NCBI RefSeq assembly: GCF_038069945.1
Contig: NZ_JBBPEV010000001.1
Coordinates: 1,860,001 to 1,924,000 of the forward strand
Length of the DNA stretch: 64,000 nt
Reading direction: 5' to 3'
Source of the DNA: Aquabacterium sp. A3
Lineage (GTDB): Bacteria; Pseudomonadota; Gammaproteobacteria; Burkholderiales; Burkholderiaceae_C
Part shown: positions 56,891 through 64,000 of the stretch, in pieces
How positions within the stretch are numbered: the stretch's first letter is position 1
How the letters are laid out: each line of letters begins with the position of its first letter
The notes under the pieces: generated by a model
Databases searched by the model: none
What the model saw: only the letters and a program-made list of their open reading frames with translations
Told to the model about the DNA's origin: nothing
Made by a program: the position numbers and the translations under genes

Positions 56891-58033
56891 TCAGGCCTGC
56901 GGCAGCACGGTGGAGGCGAGCACCGGCCACCAGGCATGGGCCGGCTCACCCGGTTGCAGCGCCTCCTGGCCGGCGGCCAGACTCGCCCCCTGCCGGATCT
57001 GCAGCTGACGGCCATCGTCCAGGGCCAGCACATAGCGGGTGCTGCGCCCCATGTAGACACTCTCTCGCACCGTGCCGTGCACCCGGTAGACCTGGGCCTC
57101 GGCGCAGGCGGCAGGCACCTGTCGGGCCAGGTGGATGTGCTCGGGCCTGACCAGCACATCCACCCGCGCCCCCGGCGTCAGCGCCACGCCGGGTGGCGAG
57201 CCCGCCGAGGCGTCCAGGCGGTGCTGCAGCACCCCGCAATCCACCGCCAACGCGCCCGACTCGTCTGCGCGCACGCGCCCTTCCATGAGGTTGACCTCAC
57301 CGATGAAACCGGCCACGAAACGCGAGGTGGGGCGCTCGTAGACCTCGCGCGGGCTGCCCACCTGCAGCAATCGGCCCTGGTGCATCACGCCGACGCGATC
57401 GGCCATGGCCATGGCCTCTTGCTGATCGTGGGTGACCATCAAACAAGTCACCCCCACCGCGCGGATGATGGCCAGCAACTCGGCCTGGGTGGCCTCGCGC
57501 AGGGGGCGGTCCAGGGCGCCCAGGGGCTCGTCCAGCAGCAACAGCCGGGGCTCGCGCGCCAGGCTGCGGGCCAGGGCCACCCGCTGTTGCTGCCCGCCAG
57601 ACAACTGCGAAGGTTTGCGCCGCGCCAGGGGCTCCAGCTGCACCAGACGCAACAAACTGCTCACGCGCTCGGCCACCTCGGCCCGGGGCTGGCCGGCGCG
57701 GCGCAAACCAAAGGCGATGTTGTCCCACACCGTCAGGTGCGGAAACAGCGCATACGACTGGAACATCATGTTGACCGGTCGCTCATGGGGCGCCAGACCG
57801 GCGAGGTCTTGCCCACCCAGCACCACGCGGCCAGCGTCGGGGGCGTCCAGACCCGCCAACAGGCGCAGCAGCGAGGTCTTGCCACAGCCCGATGGCCCCA
57901 GCAAGGCAAAGACTTCGCCCTGGCGCAAGCGCAGCGAGACATCGTCGACCACCGTCACCGACGCCCCCTCAGGCCCCGGCAAACGCCGCGTCAGGCCCTC
58001 GATGCTCAGGTATGGCGGCGCGAGCTCAGACAT
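56891..58033 (-). CDS. potG: polyamine ABC transporter ATPase PotG
   Basis: A 380-residue ABC ATPase. Walker A is ALLGPSGCGKTSLLRLL, the Q-loop is MMFQSYALFPH, the signature is QLSGGQQQRVALARSLA, Walker B is LLLLDEPLGALD and the H-loop is LMVTHDQQEA. The C-terminal TOBE region (about 285-370) has RVDVLVRPEHIHLA and VRESVYMGRSTRYVL. It starts 1 bp after the potF stop. The order potF-potG-potH-potI is that of the E. coli putrescine system. Confidence 0.96.
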   Translation of the reverse strand: MSELAPPYLSIEGLTRRLPGPEGASVTVVDDVSLRLRQGEVFALLGPSGCGKTSLLRLLAGLDAPDAGRVVLGGQDLAGLAPHERPVNMMFQSYALFPHLTVWDNIAFGLRRAGQPRAEVAERVSSLLRLVQLEPLARRKPSQLSGGQQQRVALARSLAREPRLLLLDEPLGALDRPLREATQAELLAIIRAVGVTCLMVTHDQQEAMAMADRVGVMHQGRLLQVGSPREVYERPTSRFVAGFIGEVNLMEGRVRADESGALAVDCGVLQHRLDASAGSPPGVALTPGARVDVLVRPEHIHLARQVPAACAEAQVYRVHGTVRESVYMGRSTRYVLALDDGRQLQIRQGASLAAGQEALQPGEPAHAWWPVLASTVLPQA

Positions 58034-58034
58034 C

Positions 58035-59165
58035 TCACATGCCGGTCTTGAAGGTGGTGAAGATGCGTGTCATGCGGCGGCGAATGTCGTTGTTGACCAC
58101 CACGGGGCGCGCCATCTTTTGCATGACTTCCTCGGGCGGGTACACCGTGGGGTCGCTGATCACCTCGGGCCGCACCAGCGCGCGCGCGGCCACATTGGGG
58201 TTCGCAAAAAACACCTTGTTGGTCAGCGAGGCGTGCACATCGGGCCGCAGGATGTAGTTGATCCATCGGTGGGCGTTGTTCGGGTGCGCCGCATCGGCCG
58301 GGATGACCATGACGTCCATGAACAGCACGCCACCATTGCGGGGAATGAGGGTTTCGATGCGCTGCCCGGTTTTGCCCTGCTCGGCGCGAAAACGCGCGAT
58401 GTTGAAATCGCCCGAATAGCCAAAGGCCATGCACAGCGAGCCATTGGCCAGGTCGTTGATGTAGCCTGACGAGCTGAACACGGTCACGTAGGGCCGGATG
58501 GTCTTGAGCAGCTCGGGCACGGCCTGGTAGTCGGCCATCTGCCGGCTGAAGGCGGGCTTGCCCAGGTAATGCAGGGCCGCGGGCACCACCTCGGTGGCCG
58601 AGTCGAGCACCGACACGCCGCAACGGCGCAGGCGGCTGATGTACTCGGGTTTGAACAGCAGGTCCCAGGCGTTGTCGGGCATGGGCAGATCACCCAGCGC
58701 GGCCTTGACCTTGTCCACGTTGATGCCGATGGTGGTGTAGCCCCACAGCCAGTTCACCATGTACTGGTTGCCCGGGTCGAGCTCGGCCATCTGGGCCTGC
58801 ACGGCCGGGTCAAGGTGCCTCAGGTTGGGCAGCTTGGCCTTGTCGATCTTTTGCAGCAGGCCGCCATCGAGCTGCATGCGCGCCCAATAGGACGTGGGCA
58901 CCACGATGTCATAACCCGTTTTGCCCGCCACCATCTTGGCGTGCACGATTTCGTTGCTGTCGAAGTTGTCGTAGCGAACCTTGATGCCGGTCTCGCGTTC
59001 GAAGTTGGCGATCGTGTCTGGCGCGATGTAGTTCGACCAGTTGTAGATGTGCAGCACCTTCTCTTCTTCGGCCTGCGCCAGGGATGGCAGCGCACTCCAC
59101 AGGCAGGCCAGCAGGCCGAAGCCCAGGCCCAGGCGCGTGAAGCGGCGACGGGGGATCGATCGCAC
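58035..59165 (-). CDS. potF: polyamine ABC transporter substrate-binding protein PotF
   Basis: A 376-residue periplasmic binding protein with a signal peptide (RRRFTRLGLGFGLLACLWSALPSLAQA). Family signatures are VLHIYNWSNYIAPDTIANFERETGIKV (given as residues about 37-62), YDIVVPTSYWARMQ, NQYMVNWLWGYTTIGINVDKVK and a Trp/Asp-rich ligand pocket including AFGYSGDFNIA. GTG 59165 is the start, with AGAGAGG upstream. Ligand is putrescine or spermidine by family, not proven. It is 123 bp downstream of puuD on the same strand. Confidence 0.95.
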   Translation of the reverse strand: MRSIPRRRFTRLGLGFGLLACLWSALPSLAQAEEEKVLHIYNWSNYIAPDTIANFERETGIKVRYDNFDSNEIVHAKMVAGKTGYDIVVPTSYWARMQLDGGLLQKIDKAKLPNLRHLDPAVQAQMAELDPGNQYMVNWLWGYTTIGINVDKVKAALGDLPMPDNAWDLLFKPEYISRLRRCGVSVLDSATEVVPAALHYLGKPAFSRQMADYQAVPELLKTIRPYVTVFSSSGYINDLANGSLCMAFGYSGDFNIARFRAEQGKTGQRIETLIPRNGGVLFMDVMVIPADAAHPNNAHRWINYILRPDVHASLTNKVFFANPNVAARALVRPEVISDPTVYPPEEVMQKMARPVVVNNDIRRRMTRIFTTFKTGM

Positions 59166-59288
59166 GACGGAAACCTCTCTGCTTTGTGTTCAGTGCCAAT
59201 GCTCGTGGCCCGACACTGTAAGCCAGCCAGGCCCCGGATGGGCACCCGGGCCATCACCTGCTTGAGGGTGGAGACGGCCAGGCGGATG

Positions 59289-60107
59289 TCAGCGTCGGCT
59301 GGCCCGGTGGCTGACGCAGGCGCGCCCAAAGGCCTCAAACAGGCGACGCGACACCGGGTTGTGCTCGGCACGCCACTCGGGATGCCACTGCACGCACAGG
59401 TTGAAGCCCGGGGCGTCGGGCGCGGTGAAGGCCTCCACCACGCCGTCCGGGGCGCGGGCCTCCACACGCAGGCCCGGGGCCAGATCGCGCACCCCCTGGC
59501 CATGCAGGCTGTTGACCATCACCCCGCCACAGCCACGCCCGGCGTCCAGCACCTCGGGCGGCAGCCCCTCCAGGATCTGCGCCAACAGGCCCCCGGGCAC
59601 CGGCGTGACGGGGTGCGCCAGGCCAAACTCTTCGTCCACCGGCAAGGTCTCATCGCTGCGGTGGTCCATCAGGCCAGGCTGCTCGTGCACCGCCTGGTGC
59701 AGCGAGCCCCCCAGGGCCACGTTCACCTCCTGGAACCCCCGGCAAATGCCCATCAGGGGAATGCCTCGCGCCAGCGCCTCGCGGATCAGGGGCAGGGTCC
59801 AGGCGTCGCGGTCGGGGTCCAGCGGCAGCGAGGGGTCGTGCACGCCTTCGCCAAAGTGACTGGGGTGCACGTTGGAGGGCGAGCCCGTCAGCAGCACGCC
59901 ATCGGCCACGTCCAGCAGGGTGCCCAGTTCGTCCACCAAGGCAGCAGGCACCACCAGCGGCACGGCGCCGGCCAGGCGCACAGCCTCCACGTACTTGCGG
60001 CTGACCACCTGAAAGGGCAGGCGCTCCAGCTCGCGCTGGCACGAGGGCAACAGGACGACAGGGGGGCGGTTCAGACCGCCGGTGCGGTGAGGGGTCGGTG
60101 TGCTCAT
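59289..60107 (-). CDS. puuD: gamma-glutamyl-gamma-aminobutyrate hydrolase (class I GATase)
   Basis: A 272-residue peptidase C26 enzyme. The nucleophile Cys is in PLMGICRGFQEVNVALGG, and the catalytic His-Glu are in CVQWHPEWRAEHN. GVLLTGSPSNVHPSHFG is also typical. PuuD releases GABA from gamma-glutamyl-GABA in putrescine breakdown. ATG 60107 starts MSTPTPHRTGG. Lying directly upstream of potFGHI, it supports a polyamine import-and-use role for the cluster; other puu genes are not in the window. Confidence 0.9.
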   Translation of the reverse strand: MSTPTPHRTGGLNRPPVVLLPSCQRELERLPFQVVSRKYVEAVRLAGAVPLVVPAALVDELGTLLDVADGVLLTGSPSNVHPSHFGEGVHDPSLPLDPDRDAWTLPLIREALARGIPLMGICRGFQEVNVALGGSLHQAVHEQPGLMDHRSDETLPVDEEFGLAHPVTPVPGGLLAQILEGLPPEVLDAGRGCGGVMVNSLHGQGVRDLAPGLRVEARAPDGVVEAFTAPDAPGFNLCVQWHPEWRAEHNPVSRRLFEAFGRACVSHRASRR

Positions 60108-60157
60108 GACCCAGGATAGTGCAAACACTGTGCCATCGGCCAGCGACAATCGGGGGC

Positions 60158-60487
60158 ATGAGCCCACCATCGCCCGCCGCACAGCCCGCGCCCCTGCAGT
60201 TCCTGGTGTTCGACGTCAGTGAGGGCACCGATGGCGTGCACACCTTCGACGCGCTGGCGTCGGTGCAGGCGGATCAGCGGATGGCCCTGGCGGCCGAAGC
60301 CGAGGTGGTGCGGCGGTGGTGCCGCATGGCGTTTGCGCAGGGGCCCGGGCCGCTGGAGGACGGCCACCCCTGGGACGAAGACCTGCATTGGCAGACCGAG
60401 GGCGCATGGCACACCCTGAGCCTGTCGGTGACGGGCACCGACGCGTTCGCGCAGGCGTTCATGGACGCCTGGCTGCACAGCGAATGA
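60158..60487 (+). CDS. small conserved-looking protein, unknown
   Basis: A 109-residue soluble protein (PLQFLVFDVSEGTDGVHTFDALASV, VVRRWCRMAFAQGPG, WHTLSLSVTGTDAFAQAFMDAWL). No domain I recognise. A GGGGG ribosome-site-like run precedes ATG 60158. It is divergent from puuD and convergent with infA. Reading-frame composition is coding-like. Confidence 0.7.
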   Translation: MSPPSPAAQPAPLQFLVFDVSEGTDGVHTFDALASVQADQRMALAAEAEVVRRWCRMAFAQGPGPLEDGHPWDEDLHWQTEGAWHTLSLSVTGTDAFAQAFMDAWLHSE

Positions 60488-60503
60488 CGCCGCAGGATGG
60501 GCG

Positions 60504-60758
60504 TCAGTTGCGGCGCGGCGGCGGGGTGTAGCCGGTGCGCTCGAGGTGACGGAAGGTGATGCGGCCCTTGCTCAGGTCGTAGGGCGACATCTCCAGCGAC
60601 ACCTTGTCACCCGCCAGGATGCGGATGTGGTGCTTTTTCATCTTGCCCGAGGTGTAGGCCACGAGCTGGTGGCCGTTTTCGAGCGTGACGCGGAACCGCG
60701 AGTCCGGCAGGACTTCGTCCACCACGCCTTGCATTTCAATGAGTTCTTCCTTCGCCAT
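60504..60758 (-). CDS. infA: translation initiation factor IF-1
   Basis: An 84-residue OB-fold protein that assists 30S initiation. It reads [20 protein letters not shown], then [22 protein letters not shown] and [26 protein letters not shown] basic extension (TPPPRRN) follows. Burkholderiales often have two infA genes, and this one is outside the ribosomal operon, so it may be the second copy. The frame continues upstream antisense to the MFS gene, which is not coding. Confidence 0.96.
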   Translation of the reverse strand: MAKEELIEMQGVVDEVLPDSRFRVTLENGHQLVAYTSGKMKKHHIRILAGDKVSLEMSPYDLSKGRITFRHLERTGYTPPPRRN

Positions 60759-60857
60759 GGTCTCTCCAGTGGGGCCCAGCACCATGGGGTCACGCAGGAA
60801 TGAAAGCGGTGCTGTCAGGCCGGCCGTCCTGCCGGACGGAACCCGGCATTGTAACAT

Positions 60858-60873
60858 CGGGGGATGTCCCCCG
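60858..60873 (+). promoter_or_regulatory. hairpin enclosing the MFS start codon
   Basis: CGGGGG (60858-60863) and CCCCCG (60868-60873) form a perfect 6-bp stem whose 4-base loop ATGT contains the annotated ATG at 60864. A GTG at 60873 with the G-run as ribosome site is an alternative start. The structure may limit translation. Confidence 0.35.
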
Positions 60874-62168
60874 TGAACCAGGCCACTGCGGCCCCCGCGC
60901 CCCACGACGCCCCCTCGCCTGGCGATGCCCAGACCATTGGCCTGGTGGGCCTGGCGCACGGGATCTCGCACTTTCACCACCTGCTGCTGCCCACGCTGTT
61001 CCCGGTGTTTGCCCACGAGTTCGGGCTGAGCTTTGCCGAACTGGGCCTGCTGATGACGGTGTTTTTTGCCGTCTCGGGCATCGGCCAGACCGTGTCCGGT
61101 TTTGTGGTGGACCGGCTGGGCGCGCGGCCTGTGCTGTTTGCCGCCCTGGCGTGCTTCGTGGCCGCTGGCGTGTGCACGGCCAGTGCCGGGCTGATCGGCA
61201 GCCCTTACGCCGGCCTGGTGCTGGCGGCCGTGCTGGCCGGGGTGGGCAATGCGCCCTTCCACCCGGTGGATTTCACCATCCTGAACCACCGTGTGTCCTT
61301 GCCCCGGCTGGGGCATGCGTTTTCCATCCACGGCATCAGCGGCAACCTGGGCTGGGCGCTGGCACCGGTATTCCTGATCGGGCTGCAAGGCCTGACGGGC
61401 AGCTGGCGCGTGGCCTGCCTGGCCGCCGCCGGGATGACGCTGGTGGTGATGGCTGTGCTGTGGTCGCGGCGCGCTGCGCTGGACGACCGCGCCGAAGCGG
61501 CCACGGCACCGCAAGCCACCCACCGCGGCCAGCCCGACCACGCCACCGGCCAGCCCCCCTTGCGCCTGGGCGCCCTGCTGGCCATGCCCACGGTGTGGCT
61601 GTGCTTCTCGTTTTTCTTCTGGTCCACCGCCGCCTTGAGCGCGGTGCAAAGCTTTGCCAGCCCCGCGCTGCAGCAGCTCTATGGCCTGCCCGCCGGGCTG
61701 ACGGCCTTTGTGGTGACCGGCTTCATGCTGGCCGGCGCGGCCGGCATGGTGCTGGGCGGCTTTCTGGTGGCGAGGGTGCAGCGGCTGGAGCGCACCATCG
61801 GCGCGGCCATGGCGGCCTCGGCCGGGGTGATGGTGCTGACCGCCACGGGCGCCCTGCCCCCGCTGCTGGCCGCCGCCGGCGTGGCCCTGGCGGGTTTTGG
61901 CACCGGCCTGGCCGGCCCCTCGCGCGACATGCTCATCAAACGCGCCACACCCGCCGGCGCCACGGGCCGCGTCTATGGCCTGGTGTATTCGGGGCTGGAC
62001 CTGGGCTTTGCCGTGTCAGCCCCCATGTTCGGACACTGGATGGACCATGGCCAGCCGGCGTGGATCTTTGGCGGCGCGGCGGGGGCGCTGGTGTTGGCGA
62101 TCTTGTCGGCGACGTGGGTGGGCGGCCGCGTGAGCATGGCCAGCGCGCCCAAAGCCAAGACGGCATGA
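60864..62168 (+). CDS. MFS transporter, fosmidomycin-resistance-like
   Basis: A 434-residue, 12-helix inner-membrane transporter. [21 protein letters not shown] in helix 1, [11 protein letters not shown] in loop 2-3, and [40 protein letters not shown] (residues about 130-170, listed by position) recall the Fsr branch of the MFS. A central cytoplasmic loop (about 205-235) is His/Pro-rich. Substrate cannot be assigned. It is divergent from infA. Confidence 0.9.
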   Translation: MSPVNQATAAPAPHDAPSPGDAQTIGLVGLAHGISHFHHLLLPTLFPVFAHEFGLSFAELGLLMTVFFAVSGIGQTVSGFVVDRLGARPVLFAALACFVAAGVCTASAGLIGSPYAGLVLAAVLAGVGNAPFHPVDFTILNHRVSLPRLGHAFSIHGISGNLGWALAPVFLIGLQGLTGSWRVACLAAAGMTLVVMAVLWSRRAALDDRAEAATAPQATHRGQPDHATGQPPLRLGALLAMPTVWLCFSFFFWSTAALSAVQSFASPALQQLYGLPAGLTAFVVTGFMLAGAAGMVLGGFLVARVQRLERTIGAAMAASAGVMVLTATGALPPLLAAAGVALAGFGTGLAGPSRDMLIKRATPAGATGRVYGLVYSGLDLGFAVSAPMFGHWMDHGQPAWIFGGAAGALVLAILSATWVGGRVSMASAPKAKTA

Positions 62169-62188
62169 GCGCGACAAGTACCCGTCGT

Positions 62189-63235
62189 TCAACGCCGCTT
62201 GGGCTTGGGCAAGGCCTTCGCGGCCTCTTCCAACGCCCGCATGCTTGACGCTTCGCCTTCGGCCTCCAACAGCGCCCTGCGTTGGGCCGCGAACTCTTCG
62301 TATTGCGCTTCAGCGTGGGCATCGGCCTGCTTCTTGGACACCTTGCCTGCACCCTCCAGCACATCGCGTTCGTTGAACTTCAAGAATGCATCGAGCTTGT
62401 CAGCCCAGTCTTTCAAGAACACCTCTTTGCGACGGCGCGCCTGGTCTTCTGCAAAGTCCAGCCACATCGTCACGATGCGATTGAGCTCGCTCACCTCGTG
62501 CTCGTTCAAATAGTTCTTGGCCACCGTCACGTCGGCCTTCTGCACGCTGCCCGACTTCCAGGTGGTCAGCCCCATGTTGGGTGATGCGCTGTTGGCACGC
62601 TGCGCAATCAGCTCTGCAGCGGTCTTGCCTGTGACGGTGAAATGCAGCTTGTTCTGGATGACCTGGAAGAATTGGGTGGTCTCAGGCAGCGACGGCGAGT
62701 AGTCGGCCGCCATCGCAAAGATCTCGCGCACGCGCAGGTACATCCGGCGCTCGCTGGCGCGGATGTCGCGGATGCGCTCCAACAGTTCGTCGAACCGATC
62801 CGGCACAGCCGAGCCCGCCACAGGAGGATTCTTCAGGCGCTCGTCATCCAGCGTGAAGCCCTTCACCAGGTATTCGCGCAGGCGCTCGGTGGCCCAGCGG
62901 CGGAACTGGGTGCCGCGTGAGGAGCGGACGCGGTAGCCCACGGCCAGGATGGCGTCGAGGTTGTAGCACTTGACCAGGCGCCGCACTTGCCTGCCGCCCT
63001 CAGATCGAACCTGTAAGCCATCCTTACAGGTTGCCTCCACCGTGATCTCGCCCTCGGCATAAAGCGCCTTGAGATGCAGCGTGATGTTCTGTGGCGTCGT
63101 CTGGAACAACTCAGCCATGCCGGCTTGAGACAGCCAGAGAGTGTCATCCACGAGCCGGCATTCCACGCGGGTTCGGCCGTCCTCGGACTCGTAGAGCAGA
63201 AACTCGCCTGGCACCGGAGTCAAATCACCAGACAT
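62189..63235 (-). CDS. RhuM-family protein
   Basis: A 348-residue RhuM protein (virulence RhuM family, PF13310-like). The N-terminal DNA-binding-like part has DDTLWLSQAGMAELFQTTPQNITLHLKALY, followed by CYNLDAILAVGYRVRSSRGTQFRRWATERLREYLVKGF (about 85-120), the most conserved family block. The C-terminal half is helical and charged. RhuM genes often lie inside type I restriction loci; here a GIY-YIG/DUF4357 gene lies upstream and the rest is beyond the window. Molecular function is unknown. The 180 bp to the next gene hold no supported gene. Confidence 0.92.
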   Translation of the reverse strand: MSGDLTPVPGEFLLYESEDGRTRVECRLVDDTLWLSQAGMAELFQTTPQNITLHLKALYAEGEITVEATCKDGLQVRSEGGRQVRRLVKCYNLDAILAVGYRVRSSRGTQFRRWATERLREYLVKGFTLDDERLKNPPVAGSAVPDRFDELLERIRDIRASERRMYLRVREIFAMAADYSPSLPETTQFFQVIQNKLHFTVTGKTAAELIAQRANSASPNMGLTTWKSGSVQKADVTVAKNYLNEHEVSELNRIVTMWLDFAEDQARRRKEVFLKDWADKLDAFLKFNERDVLEGAGKVSKKQADAHAEAQYEEFAAQRRALLEAEGEASSMRALEEAAKALPKPKRR

Positions 63236-63415
63236 GCCAGTATCCTCCCAGACTAAGGACCGCCAGTAGTGCTCGACTCAAAAAGGCCAGGGGCGCGATG
63301 CCGCTGCCCTTCATTTCGATTTCAACAGCGCGCATGCTCATCTCTTGTGGCTTTGGGATCTTCTCCTGGCGCACTGAGGTGTACGAAGGGGAGAAGTCAT
63401 CAAACGGGCCGTCTG

Positions 63416-64000
63416 TCAGGTAACAGCCTCTAACTCTTTGAGAGTCGTTCCGTTGGCGTCTTTCCATGCGGTAAGTCCGTTGGCATGACCTCCATGAATG
63501 ACTGCCGCTGCAGCACTCGGACTGGCGAACTCGACGTCCTTGACAAAGGCCAAGTGATCGGAGCTCTCAATCAGCGCACCTTCGTCTTTGAGTTTCTGGC
63601 GAAGATTTCGGGTCCAAGGCCACTTCTCTGAAGAGGGGCGCTCGGTTAGCACAGCCTCAGAGCCCTTTTTCACCAAAAACCCCGCAGCTGTTCTTTGGCC
63701 GGTGGCTTTGACACCTTTGATCTCGCAAAATAGTGGCGGGCTTACAGCGGCATCAGGCGTTGTCGCCCCCGTCACCGGAACAAGCAGGTCGATGCCCAGC
63801 ACCGGCAGGAGTTGGTTGACCTTCTCTAGGAAAACTTCCATTTCCCATCGATCTGACTCGGGCAGCTTTGAGCCGCTGCTTTGGCTATTTGTCACGACTG
63901 CTCGACCTGCTACTTTGGCGGCCTCAAGCAACTTGCCTTCCAAGTAGCGAATATGAGCCTTGGTCAGGTTTTCATCTTTGCTGACAAAAAAGGTAACCTG
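63416..64000 (-). CDS. GIY-YIG nuclease-type protein with DUF4357 (5' end outside window)
   Basis: The frame runs off the window edge, so only the last 194 residues are seen. The visible start FFVSKDENLTKAHIRYLEGKLLEAA looks like the end of a GIY-YIG nuclease domain with its conserved Glu. The C-terminus is DUF4357: GFLVKKGSEAVLTERPSS, RQKLKDEGALI, then FASPSAAAAVIHGGHANGLTAWK. These domains often occur together in proteins near restriction-modification or phage-defence genes. Base composition is lower in GC than the core genome. It is on the same strand as rhuM. Confidence 0.8.
   Translation of the reverse strand, partial: QVTFFVSKDENLTKAHIRYLEGKLLEAAKVAGRAVVTNSQSSGSKLPESDRWEMEVFLEKVNQLLPVLGIDLLVPVTGATTPDAAVSPPLFCEIKGVKATGQRTAAGFLVKKGSEAVLTERPSSEKWPWTRNLRQKLKDEGALIESSDHLAFVKDVEFASPSAAAAVIHGGHANGLTAWKDANGTTLKELEAVT

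Noticed and set aside
63225..63467. 80-codon minus-strand frame between rhuM and the DUF4357 gene
   Set aside because: Overlaps both neighbours, has no domain and no ribosome site; probably chance.

Overview
The window looks like chromosomal DNA of a high-GC betaproteobacterium of the order Burkholderiales. Codons mostly end in G or C, and gene neighbours and protein types fit that group: mnmA next to a NUDIX gene, leuS-lptE-holA, a glp cluster, DUF3138 beside a polyamine ABC transporter, PEP-CTERM and PACE proteins. No rRNA, tRNA, CRISPR array or insertion sequence was recognised. Bases 1-272 hold no gene I can support.

Layout. 0.3-7.3 kb: NUDIX hydrolase, mnmA, a PIN protein, a PEP-CTERM secreted protein, a DUF1439-type lipoprotein, a double-hotdog thioesterase, a divergent SDR/AraC pair and a fasciclin protein. 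7.35-11.4 kb: glycerol catabolism, with glpD divergent from glpR-glpK, then a PACE efflux protein, an alpha/beta hydrolase and a DUF502 membrane protein. 13.75-18.3 kb: the three-gene N-acetylglutaminylglutamine amide (NAGGN) osmoprotectant operon. 18.5-21.4 kb: a lower-GC beta-helix lipoprotein resembling GH141. 21.5-26.5 kb: a LapA-like membrane protein, leuS, lptE, holA. 26.6-31.2 kb: a condensation-fold acyltransferase, a GGDEF/EAL protein and a thioredoxin-like protein.

31.3-40.9 kb is a type VI secretion (T6SS) cargo island: vgrG, a DUF4123 adaptor, two copies of a DUF3304 lipoprotein (presumed immunity), a Tle1-type phospholipase (DUF2235), a truncated Tle1 head between the immunity copies, and a Tli4-like lipoprotein. 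No core T6SS genes are present. An imperfect ~1.1 kb tandem duplication underlies the doubled immunity and the orphan toxin head.

41.0-52.4 kb: an orphan ParA ATPase, a histidine kinase and response regulator, and a two-partner secretion pair (TpsB and a 2065-residue TpsA with YDG repeats). A 5' fragment of parA lies at 39.3 kb and a 32-bp copy of the parA 3' end lies at 52.38 kb just after tpsA. parA-derived sequence therefore brackets the Tli4/ParA/two-component/TPS block, which suggests insertion or recombination at a parA-like gene.

52.4-60.1 kb, minus strand: a diguanylate cyclase, then puuD-potF-potG-potH-potI-DUF3138, a polyamine uptake and catabolism cluster whose last gene is coupled to potI by a 4-bp overlap. 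60.1-62.2 kb: a small unknown protein, infA, and an MFS transporter. 62.2-64.0 kb: RhuM and a GIY-YIG/DUF4357-type protein cut by the window edge, an accessory pair often seen near restriction systems.
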